The position numbers and the translations under genes were made by a program. The notes beneath the pieces are model-generated. The model was given only the letters and a program-made list of their open reading frames with translations. It was not told the origin of the DNA and did not search any database. Below are positions 20,911 through 28,022 of a stretch of DNA of 64,000 nucleotides, in pieces. Location: assembly GCF_016584085.1 (NCBI RefSeq), contig NZ_NRSJ01000003.1, positions 62,001-126,000 of the forward strand. Direction: 5' to 3'. Source of the DNA: Halochromatium glycolicum (lineage in GTDB: Bacteria; Pseudomonadota; Gammaproteobacteria; Chromatiales; Chromatiaceae). Position 1 is the stretch's first letter, and each line of letters opens with the position of its first letter.

Positions 20911-22878
20911 ATGCATCACGCAATCCCCGATGCAGGCGCAAGTGCCTCACAGGCCGAGGGTTTCGGTGTTGTGTCCGGGCGCGAGGCGGCCCCCGGTCGC
21001 GACGACGATCAGGAAATGGCGCGGGCTTGCCAGGTGGTGGCGCGCTCGTTGGCTCGCTATGGGCGGCGTCCCGAGCATCTGCTCCAGCATCTGATCGCGC
21101 TCCAACAGAGCTTCTCGTTTGTGCCGGCGGCCGGGATCGACGCGCTCACCGCGGCCCTCGATGTCACCCGCGCCCAGTGCGATGCTGCAATCGACTTCTA
21201 TGCGTTCCTGCACCGCTCACCGCGCGGTCAGTACGAGATCTTGCTCAGCGACAACATCACTGACCGGATGCTGGGCAATCAGCGCTTGATGCAACTGCTC
21301 TGCGATCGGCTCGGGGTCGATCTTGGCGTGCCGCGCGCCGATGGCCGCGTCAGCGTCGATTTCACCTCCTGCACGGGCATGGGCGATCAGGCGCCGGCAC
21401 TGTTGGTGAACGGGTTTGCCGTGACCCGACTGGACGAAGACCGTATTCGGCAGATCGCGGCCTTGGTCGAGACGCGGGTGCCGCTACAGCATTGGCCGCA
21501 GGCGTTCTTCGCGGTCTCGAACAATGTGCACCGACCGGGGCTGCTGCTGCGCGATCTCGAGTGCCGCGATGCCGGGCTGGCGGCCTTGTTCGCCCGTGGC
21601 CCCGACGCGGTGCTGAGCGAGCTCGAGCGCTCCGGGCTGCGCGGGCGCGGCGGCGCCGGCTTCACGACCGCGCTCAAGTGGCGCTTCTGCCGCGAGACCG
21701 GCGACCCGCAGAAGGTGGTCGTCTGCAATGCCGACGAGGGCGAGCCGGGCACCTTCAAGGATCGGGTGCTGCTGACGGCCTACGCCGACCTGGTGATCGA
21801 AGGCATGACGCTCTGCGCCGCGATCGTCGGTGCGCGCGAGGGCTTCCTCTACCTGCGCGGCGAGTATCGCTATCTGGTCGAGCACCTCGAGGCGGTGCTG
21901 CAGCGCCGGCGGGAGCTCGGGCTGCTCGGAGCCGGTATCGGCGCTGGCATTGGAGCTGGCAGCGGGGCTGGCAGCGGGGCTGGCAGGGGCCTCGGCACCG
22001 ACGGGGCTAGGCCGTTCGATTTCGACATCCAGATCCATCTCGGCGCCGGTGCCTACATCTGTGGTGAAGAGTCAGCCCTGATCGAGTCGCTCGAGGGCAA
22101 GCGTGGGGTGACCCGCAAGCGCCCGCCGTATCCGGTCACCGCCGGCTACCTGGAGCGGCCGACGGTCGTCAACAACGTCGAGACCTTCCTGGCGGCGGCG
22201 CGCATCGCCGAGCACGGCGGTTACTGGTTCCGCAGCGAAGGAACGGATCAATCGGCCGGCACCAAGATCCTCAGCGTCAGCGGCGATTGCGCCCGGCCGG
22301 GCGTCTACGAGTTCCCGTTCGGGACCGCGGTGCGCGACGTGCTCGCGGCCTGCGGCGCCGAGGCGGTGCAGGCGGTGCAGGTCTCCGGGGCGGCCGGCAC
22401 GACCCTGAAGGCGGATGAATTCGACCGCCTGCTCGCGTTCGAGGACCTGCCGACCGCGGGCTCGTTCATGGTGTTCGGCGAGGGGCGCGATCTGCTCGAG
22501 ATGGTGCGCAATTTCGCCGCCTTCTTCGCGCATGAGAGCTGCGGCTTCTGCACCCCGTGCCGCGTCGGCGGCGTGCTGCTGCGCGAGCTGGTCGAGAAGG
22601 TCGCGACCGGCCAGGCCTCGGCGCACGAGCTCGACGAGCTGCGTCATATTGGCGCGGTGATGCGCCGGGCGAGCCATTGCGGCCTGGGGCATACCGCACC
22701 GAACCCTGTCCTGCAGACGCTCGACAAATTTCCGCACATCTACCGGCAAAGGCTCAAAAGCGCTGACTACACGCCAGCCTTCGATCTGGATGCGGCGCTG
22801 GCCGAGGCCCGGCGGCTGACCGGGCGCGATGACCGGGCCGCGCATTTGAGCGCGGATGAGGCGGAGGCGCTAGGATGA
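20911..22878 (+). CDS. hoxF: Bidirectional [NiFe] hydrogenase diaphorase subunit HoxF
   Basis: The 655-residue product joins an N-terminal NuoE-like region (to about 155) to a NuoF-like flavin module. Visible are the FMN/NAD motifs GRGGAGF (near 245), NADEGEPGTFKDR (near 272) and GAYICGEESAL, and the [4Fe-4S] motif SCGFCTPCRVG (near 543). It passes electrons between NAD(H) and the hydrogenase cluster chain. The NuoE-like part has CTGMGDQ where many HoxF/HoxE have CxxxC, so its [2Fe-2S] site may be incomplete. A 29-residue Gly/Ala insertion lies at 340-368. The ATG at 20911 follows GGAGGAGG. No separate hoxE is present. Confidence 0.93.
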   Translation: MHHAIPDAGASASQAEGFGVVSGREAAPGRDDDQEMARACQVVARSLARYGRRPEHLLQHLIALQQSFSFVPAAGIDALTAALDVTRAQCDAAIDFYAFLHRSPRGQYEILLSDNITDRMLGNQRLMQLLCDRLGVDLGVPRADGRVSVDFTSCTGMGDQAPALLVNGFAVTRLDEDRIRQIAALVETRVPLQHWPQAFFAVSNNVHRPGLLLRDLECRDAGLAALFARGPDAVLSELERSGLRGRGGAGFTTALKWRFCRETGDPQKVVVCNADEGEPGTFKDRVLLTAYADLVIEGMTLCAAIVGAREGFLYLRGEYRYLVEHLEAVLQRRRELGLLGAGIGAGIGAGSGAGSGAGRGLGTDGARPFDFDIQIHLGAGAYICGEESALIESLEGKRGVTRKRPPYPVTAGYLERPTVVNNVETFLAAARIAEHGGYWFRSEGTDQSAGTKILSVSGDCARPGVYEFPFGTAVRDVLAACGAEAVQAVQVSGAAGTTLKADEFDRLLAFEDLPTAGSFMVFGEGRDLLEMVRNFAAFFAHESCGFCTPCRVGGVLLRELVEKVATGQASAHELDELRHIGAVMRRASHCGLGHTAPNPVLQTLDKFPHIYRQRLKSADYTPAFDLDAALAEARRLTGRDDRAAHLSADEAEALG

Positions 22879-23108
22879 AACGAGGCGCTGGGATGAAACG
22901 CGGCGCCGGGGTGACACCGATGATGCTGATTCGACAGGCTGCCCTTGCGGGGTGGTGCCTCGCGCTGAACGTGACCGTGAAGCAACGGCTGGGCGCGTTT
23001 CATGCGGGCGCGTTTCATGCGCCGGGGTGGCGCGCTGCCATGACCGTTAGGCGCGGTTTCAGATGCTGCCAGAGGCGTCCCGGTAGGCAAAGAGGGAGGC
23101 GCCAATGA
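22875..23108 (+). CDS. Small ORF bridging hoxF and hoxU (hypothetical)
   Basis: A 77-codon frame starts at the ATGA that overlaps the hoxF stop and ends at a TGA that overlaps the hoxU ATG. The product begins with a duplicated MKRGAG MKRGAG and later has GAFHAGAFHAP; the DNA of the second repeat is the inverted complement of the first (GAAACG/CGTTTC). It is basic, has no family I recognise and is not a known Hox subunit. Either it is a repeat insertion that happens to keep translational coupling, or a real coupling peptide. hoxU also has its own GGAGG site. Confidence 0.3.
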   Translation: MKRGAGMKRGAGVTPMMLIRQAALAGWCLALNVTVKQRLGAFHAGAFHAPGWRAAMTVRRGFRCCQRRPGRQRGRRQ

Positions 23109-24136
23109 CCGAGCCCAACCACTTCATGCTCGATGGCGAGCCGATCCCGTTCCAACCCGGTCAGACGATCATGGACGCGGCGCTGGCGGCCGGGGTCTAC
23201 ATCCCGCATCTGTGTCACAACCCGGAGCTGGCGCCGCACGGTAGCTGCCGTGTCTGCGTGGTGCGGGCCAACGGCCGCGAGGTCTCGGCCTGCACCATGC
23301 CGGCGGCGGCCAACCTCGAGGTCGAGAGCGAGACCGAGGCGGTGCGTGCGCTGCGGGTCGCGATCCTGCAGATGCTGTTCGTCGAGGGCAATCATGTCTG
23401 CCCGGCCTGCGAGCGCAGCGGCGCCTGTCAGCTGCAGGCAGTTGCCTACTACTGCGGGATGTTGGAGCCGCGCTTCACCCAGTTCTTCCCGCGCCGCGCG
23501 CTCGATGCCTCGCATCCGGATGTGGTGCTGGACCGCAACCGCTGCATCCTCTGCGAGCTCTGCGTGCGCGCGAGCCGCGATCTCGATGGCAAGCGGGTGT
23601 TCGCGGTCAGCGGGCGCGGGATCGACTCGCGGCTGATCGTCGATGCGCCGACCGGGCGGTTGGGCGACAGCCGCCTCGCGGTGACCGATCGCGCCGCCCA
23701 TGTCTGTCCGGTTGGCGCCCTCATGCCGCGCCAGCGGGCAGGGGACCCGGACGATCGGCGCGGGTATCGGGTGCCGATCGGCGAGCGCCTCTACGACCGC
23801 GAGCCGATCAGCCGGGTCGGTGATGTCGCGTTGCACGACCGCAGCCCTGGCGCCGGAGCGGGCAGCCACGCCGAGTCCGCGCGACAGGGTGCCGGCCGTC
23901 CCGCAGCCGGATTCCCGCCGCGGTATGGATCGGAGCCGGAGCCGGAGCCGAAGTCAAAACCGGCGCCAGTGTCGCGGCTGGAGCCGGAGCCGAAGTCAGA
24001 ACCGGAGCCAGTGTCGCGGCTGGAGCCGAAGCCCAAGTCAGAACCGGAGCCAGTGCCGGGGCTGGAGCCGCAGTCGAAACCGGAGCCGAGTCCGGACGCG
24101 GCCGCGCCGAGTGCCTCGGTGCGGGAGGACCTCTGA
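23105..24136 (+). CDS. hoxU: Bidirectional [NiFe] hydrogenase diaphorase subunit HoxU
   Basis: The 343-residue product is about 100 residues longer than usual HoxU. The first ~235 residues are normal: a plant-type [2Fe-2S] region (LCHNPELAPHGSCRVCVV), then CPACERSGACQLQ, and a cluster site CILCELCVRAS with CPVGAL. It wires HoxF to HoxY. The extra C-terminus is Pro/Glu/Ser rich and includes three 14-residue tandem repeats (EPEPKSEPEPVSRL type, 23939-24064) plus a partial fourth. GGAGG lies 9 bases before the ATG. The stop overlaps the hoxY start (TGATG). Confidence 0.92.
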   Translation: MTEPNHFMLDGEPIPFQPGQTIMDAALAAGVYIPHLCHNPELAPHGSCRVCVVRANGREVSACTMPAAANLEVESETEAVRALRVAILQMLFVEGNHVCPACERSGACQLQAVAYYCGMLEPRFTQFFPRRALDASHPDVVLDRNRCILCELCVRASRDLDGKRVFAVSGRGIDSRLIVDAPTGRLGDSRLAVTDRAAHVCPVGALMPRQRAGDPDDRRGYRVPIGERLYDREPISRVGDVALHDRSPGAGAGSHAESARQGAGRPAAGFPPRYGSEPEPEPKSKPAPVSRLEPEPKSEPEPVSRLEPKPKSEPEPVPGLEPQSKPEPSPDAAAPSASVREDL

Positions 24137-24756
24137 TGCCTGTGCCCGACGCCGTGCCCGCGACCGAAACCGCGCCCGAGACCGGGACCTGCCGGTCGGT
24201 CGATCCCGCAACCCGGGCGCCGAGCAAGCTGCGCGTGGCGACCACGTCGCTGGCCGGCTGCTTCGGCTGCCATATGTCGCTGCTCGATATCGACGAGCGG
24301 CTGATCGACCTGCTCGAGCTCATCGAGCTCGACCGCACGCCGCTCACCGATCTCAAGCAGCTCGGCCGCTGCGATCTGGGCCTGATCGAGGGCGGGGCCG
24401 CGAACGCCGAGAACATCGAGGTGTTGCGGGCCTTTCGTCGTCAGTGCCGGCGCTTGGTCGCCATCGGCGCCTGTGCGATCGACGGCGGCATCCCGGCGAT
24501 GCGCAACGCCTTCACGCTGCGCGAATGCCTCGAGGAGGCCTTCATCGATGGCGTCGGGCTGGCCAATCGCGGTATCCCGAACGATCCGGAGCTGCCGCTG
24601 CTGTTGAGTCAGGTCCACCCGCTGCACGAGATCGTCAAGATCGACTACTTCCTGCCGGGCTGTCCACCGTCGGCCGAGGCGATCTGGACCCTGTTGACGG
24701 CCGTGCTGGAGGGGCAGCCGGTACGGCTGCCCTATCGCCAGCTCCATTATGATTGA
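24136..24756 (+). CDS. hoxY: [NiFe] hydrogenase small subunit HoxY
   Basis: The 206-residue product holds the electron-transfer cluster proximal to the NiFe site. Conserved features are TSLAGCFGCHMSLLDIDE, CDLGLIEGG, IGACAIDGGIPAMRN and LPGCPPSAEAIW; their cysteines are the expected ligands of a single [4Fe-4S] cluster. There is no signal peptide, so the enzyme is cytoplasmic. It starts inside the hoxU stop and ends 38 bases before hoxH. The first ~30 residues are rich in Pro, Glu and Thr, an extension before the conserved core. Confidence 0.94.
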   Translation: MPVPDAVPATETAPETGTCRSVDPATRAPSKLRVATTSLAGCFGCHMSLLDIDERLIDLLELIELDRTPLTDLKQLGRCDLGLIEGGAANAENIEVLRAFRRQCRRLVAIGACAIDGGIPAMRNAFTLRECLEEAFIDGVGLANRGIPNDPELPLLLSQVHPLHEIVKIDYFLPGCPPSAEAIWTLLTAVLEGQPVRLPYRQLHYD

Positions 24757-24794
24757 GCGAGCCGCCGCGCGCGCGGCTCAGTGAGGTAAGCCCG

Positions 24795-26294
24795 ATGTCC
24801 AATCCGCTCGAACGCGCCGCCCATCCGGAGCGGCTGCGGCGCGTGGTCATCGATCCGGTCACTCGCGTCGAAGGGCACGGCAAGGTCACGCTGCTGCTCG
24901 ATGAGCGAGATCGGGTGCAACAGGCGCGGCTACACATCGTCGAGTTCCGCGGCTTCGAGAAGTTCATCCAGGGCCGGCCCTACTGGGAGCTGCCGGTGCT
25001 GGTGCAGCGCCTGTGCGGGATCTGCCCGGTGAGCCATCATCTAGCCGCGGCCAAGGCCTGCGATCAATTGGTCGGTGCCGATCAGCTGACCCCGACCGCC
25101 GAGAAGGTCAGGCGGCTGATGCATTACGGGCAGGTGCTGCAGTCGCACGCGCTGCACTTCTTCCACCTGTCGTCACCCGATCTGCTGTTCGGCTTCGATG
25201 ATCCGGTTGCGCACCGCAACATCGTCGGGGTGATCCAGGATCACCCGGAGATCGCGCGCCAGGGTGTGCTGCTACGCAAGTACGGCCAGGAGGTGATCCG
25301 GATCACCACCGGCAAGCGCATCCATGGCTGCGGCGCCGTCCCGGGCGGGATCAACAAGTCGGTCAATGCGGCCGAGCGCGACGCGCTGCGGATCGATATC
25401 GGTCAAGTCATCGGGTGGGCGGTCGATGCGGTCGCACTGATCCAGCGCCTCTACGAGACCGACCGAGCAACCTTCGAGCAGTTCGCCGCGGTCGACGCCA
25501 ATACCCTGAGCCTGGTCGCCGAGGATGGTGGCCTCGAGCTCTACGACGGCGGCTTGCGGGCCTGCGATCCGATGGGCAACAGGCTGTTCGATCATGCTGC
25601 TTGCACCGACTATAGGCGCCTGATCGAAGAGCAGATCAAGCCCTGGAGCTACATGAAATTCCCGTTTCTCAGCGCGCTCGGTCCCGAGCGCGGCTGGTAC
25701 CGCGTCGGCCCGCTCGCGCGGATCAATAACTGCGACCAGATCGAGACACCCTTGGCCGAACGCGCGCGTCAGCAGTTCGTCCCGTTGGGGCAGGGCCGGC
25801 CCGTGCAGGCGGCGCTGGCAACGCATTGGGCGCGGCTGATCGAGCTGCTCTACTGCGCCGAGGCGATCGCTGCGCTGCTCGATGATCCGGATCTCAGCGG
25901 CGATGAGCGGATGACGCATGGCGAGCCGCGCTCGCTCGGGATCGGGGTCCTCGAGGCGCCCCGCGGCGCCCTGTTCCACCACTACGAGATCGACCAGGAC
26001 GGTCTGGTCCGCAGGGCCAATCTGATCGTCTCGACGACCAATAACAACCAGGCGATGAACGAGTCGATTCGGGCGGTCGCGCAGCGCGAGCTCGATGGCC
26101 ACACCCTGACCGAGCCGTTGCTGAACCGGATCGAGGTCGCGATCCGCGCCTATGACCCCTGCCTGTCCTGTGCGACGCATACGATCGGACAGATGCCGTT
26201 GCAGATCGAGCTGATCGGGACGGACGGCGAATACTATGATCGGCTTGCGCGTGATTCGGACGGAGGACTATGCAGGGGGATGCCAGGGACGTGA
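24795..26294 (+). CDS. hoxH: [NiFe] hydrogenase large subunit HoxH
   Basis: The 499-residue product carries the NiFe active site. The N-terminal motif is RLCGICPVSHH and the C-terminal one is DPCLSCATH (C456, C459, H462). These four cysteines bind nickel and iron. A 37-residue tail follows H462 and should be cut off by HoxW after nickel insertion. The start IDPVTRVEGHGKV is typical of group 3d bidirectional enzymes. The ATG at 24795 has GAGGT upstream; an in-frame TTG at 24753 would add 14 residues and overlap hoxY. It overlaps hoxW by 25 bases. Confidence 0.96.
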   Translation: MSNPLERAAHPERLRRVVIDPVTRVEGHGKVTLLLDERDRVQQARLHIVEFRGFEKFIQGRPYWELPVLVQRLCGICPVSHHLAAAKACDQLVGADQLTPTAEKVRRLMHYGQVLQSHALHFFHLSSPDLLFGFDDPVAHRNIVGVIQDHPEIARQGVLLRKYGQEVIRITTGKRIHGCGAVPGGINKSVNAAERDALRIDIGQVIGWAVDAVALIQRLYETDRATFEQFAAVDANTLSLVAEDGGLELYDGGLRACDPMGNRLFDHAACTDYRRLIEEQIKPWSYMKFPFLSALGPERGWYRVGPLARINNCDQIETPLAERARQQFVPLGQGRPVQAALATHWARLIELLYCAEAIAALLDDPDLSGDERMTHGEPRSLGIGVLEAPRGALFHHYEIDQDGLVRRANLIVSTTNNNQAMNESIRAVAQRELDGHTLTEPLLNRIEVAIRAYDPCLSCATHTIGQMPLQIELIGTDGEYYDRLARDSDGGLCRGMPGT

Positions 26295-26848
26295 CCCGTC
26301 CCAACCCGGCACCAACGCGCGCTCGCTGCCGCGCGAGCGGTGATCGGGCAGCGCCTGTGCTGGTCGTCGGGATCGGCAACCCTTCGCGCGGTGATGATGC
26401 ACTCGGTCCAGTGCTCATCAGCCGCTTGCAGCAGTGGCAGGATGCAGGGCGGCTCGAAGGCGTCGAGTTGCTGAGCGACTTTCAGCTTCAGATCGAGCAT
26501 GTGCTGGACCTGGTCGATCGCGAGCGTGTGATCATTGTCGATGCCGCGGCCTCGCTGGATGCACCTTATCGGCTGCTGCCGATCAAGACAGAGACGGTGG
26601 ACAGCGGTTCGGCGCCTGCAGCGGTGTTGGGCTGGAGCACGCATCGACTCGCCCCGAACGCACTCCTCAGGCTGTATCGCTCTCTCCATGGCGAGCCGCC
26701 GCCGCTGGATCTGTTGGCCATCGGCGGTTGCTCATTCGAGCTCGGCGCGGCCCTCTCGGCCAAGGCGGCTGCCAATCTGGAGGTTGCGACCGAGTGGTTG
26801 CTGCTCGAGTTGCAGTGCCTGCCAACCGGCACGGCTCACCGGCCCTGA
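26270..26848 (+). CDS. hoxW: HoxW-type hydrogenase maturation endopeptidase
   Basis: The 192-residue HyaD/HoxW-family protease has the signature VLVVGIGNPSRGDDALGP, in which the acidic residue after GNP..GD is a nickel ligand, and a second acidic segment VDAAAS. It removes the C-terminal tail of HoxH. It starts within the hoxH coding region, so the two are translationally coupled, and is the last gene of hoxFUYHW. The first ~28 residues before the motif are a variable extension and the true start may be later. Confidence 0.85.
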   Translation: MQGDARDVTRPNPAPTRARCRASGDRAAPVLVVGIGNPSRGDDALGPVLISRLQQWQDAGRLEGVELLSDFQLQIEHVLDLVDRERVIIVDAAASLDAPYRLLPIKTETVDSGSAPAAVLGWSTHRLAPNALLRLYRSLHGEPPPLDLLAIGGCSFELGAALSAKAAANLEVATEWLLLELQCLPTGTAHRP

Positions 26849-26868
26849 AACGGTTGTCGTTGTCTCTA

Positions 26869-26956
26869 GTCACTCGCCCTGGTTTCCGGACAAGCTGAAC
26901 CCATCGGTGCTGACTGTTCCGACGCTTGCTGTCCGGCGATCAGGCGGAATGGCTAT
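26869..26956 (+). repeat. Family D repeat, copy 1 (88 bp)
   Basis: This sequence recurs in the same orientation at 48297-48384. Both copies begin GTCACTCGCCCTGG and end CGGAATGGCTAT, with a few changes in between. CCGGACAAGC near the left and GCTTGCTGTCCGG near the right can form a stem. Copy 1 fills the gap between the hoxW stop and the tetR stop, ending two bases before the latter. Confidence 0.8.
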
Positions 26957-26957
26957 A

Positions 26958-27647
26958 TCAGCACCCTTGATCCGCTGCGTCGTCTAGAGGTTGGCTCAGC
27001 GCGGCCCGGGCGCGCTTTGCGCGTTCGATGCCGCCGAGTGAGAACAGCCAGACCTGCTCGATCAGCGCGTCCAGCCGCTCGCGAACGGGCGGTCGATCCG
27101 GATGCAATCGAGAGATGATTGGCATGGCGTGGTAGTAATACAGGATCTGCCCAATCACGCTGGCCGCGCAGTCGATCGTAAGCGGGTCGTCAGCGCTTGT
27201 ATTGAGCAGATTCGCGACGATCTGATAGAGCTCGCGTGCGTCGGGCTCGAGGTGCTCAGAGACGATCAGATCCAGGACCTCGGTGGGGTGTGCCATCTCG
27301 TTTAGATAGATCGTGCTCAGCTGGACCTGTCTTTCACTGTCGTTGCTGCAGCAGAAGATCTCCTCGAAGAGGGCCTGGATGTGGACGCGCAGACGCTGCT
27401 CGGCGGGCGCATCGGAAGGAAGAAAGGCGGTGCGTCGCTGGCGCAGGGTCTCGAAGAGGCGCCCATAGATGGCCTCGTAGAGTTTGCGTTTGTCGCCAAA
27501 ATGGTAGTGCACAGCGGCGACGTTGGCATCGGCGCGACGGCATATCTCGCGGATCGTGGCCGCGTCGTAGCCGCGCTCGGCGAAGACCTCGAGCGCTGCC
27601 TGGAGCAGGCGCTCACGCGTGTTGGTCGAAGGTTCGTTATCCGGCAA
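26958..27647 (-). CDS. TetR/AcrR family transcriptional regulator
   Basis: The 229-residue product has the TetR helix-turn-helix in residues 10-60 (RERLLQAALEVFAERGYDAATIREICRRADANVAAVHYHFGDK) and a C-terminal ligand domain of the CerR type. The N-terminus is standard and the start at 27647 fits. It is convergent with hoxW and divergent from the PBP1A gene, 375 bases apart, with two family C repeats between. It probably represses its own promoter; the target and ligand are unknown, and nothing links it to the hydrogenase other than proximity. Confidence 0.88.
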   Translation of the reverse strand: MPDNEPSTNTRERLLQAALEVFAERGYDAATIREICRRADANVAAVHYHFGDKRKLYEAIYGRLFETLRQRRTAFLPSDAPAEQRLRVHIQALFEEIFCCSNDSERQVQLSTIYLNEMAHPTEVLDLIVSEHLEPDARELYQIVANLLNTSADDPLTIDCAASVIGQILYYYHAMPIISRLHPDRPPVRERLDALIEQVWLFSLGGIERAKRARAALSQPLDDAADQGC

Positions 27648-27824
27648 GGCAAGGCTCCGTTACAACGTGACCGTAGTCTAAGTCTAGAACAGCGGCAGCC
27701 GACTAGGCTTCTGCTATCGAGCCCTTCGAGACCATGAAACGGCCGTGCGATGAGGGGCCTCGTACCGCCAGTTTCTGTATCCGGGAATGGGCCCTGCGTT
27801 GGTTTCGAGCCATCGCTGGAACTT

Positions 27825-27905
27825 AGAAGCCCTAACAGAATGCCCTCTACGGCCTAGCCAATCAGCAGCTTGTACAGGCTAGCCGGGCACTTTGATAGGG
27901 TCTCC
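27825..27905 (+). repeat. Family C dispersed repeat, complete copy
   Basis: This ~81-base element begins AGAAGCCCTAACAGAATG and ends GATAGGGTCTC, so its ends are inverted (GCCCTA ... TAGGG). Inside, GGCCTAGC and GCTAGCC can pair to form a stem. Related copies lie at 27907-27986, 37347-37458, 41155-41312 and 59429-59503. It has no coding capacity. Confidence 0.75.
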
Positions 27906-27906
27906 C

Positions 27907-27986
27907 AGAAGGCTTGATGGAATGCGCTCTTGGGATATCGAAATCAGCGGCTTGTCCTGGCTAGGCGGGCGTCTTGGTAGGGTCTC
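27907..27986 (+). repeat. Family C dispersed repeat, diverged tandem copy
   Basis: This copy follows the complete one directly. The right half (CAGCGGCTTGTCCTGGCTAG, then GGTAGGGTCTC) aligns well; the left half (AGAAGGCTTGATGGAATGCG) is more changed. The pair ends 36 bases before the first possible PBP1A start, so it lies in or beside that promoter region. Confidence 0.6.
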
Positions 27987-28022
27987 GTGCGTTAGACTCA
28001 GGCCGGTTGCCCATCCAGCTGG

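Noticed and set aside
23939..24094. Possible CRISPR-like array (regular 42-base repeats)
   Set aside because: The repeats are contiguous without spacers and stay in the hoxU frame, so they are protein repeats.
23791..24747. Minus-strand open frame opposite hoxU and hoxY
   Set aside because: It lies wholly antisense to hoxU/hoxY, and its repeats only mirror the HoxU tail.
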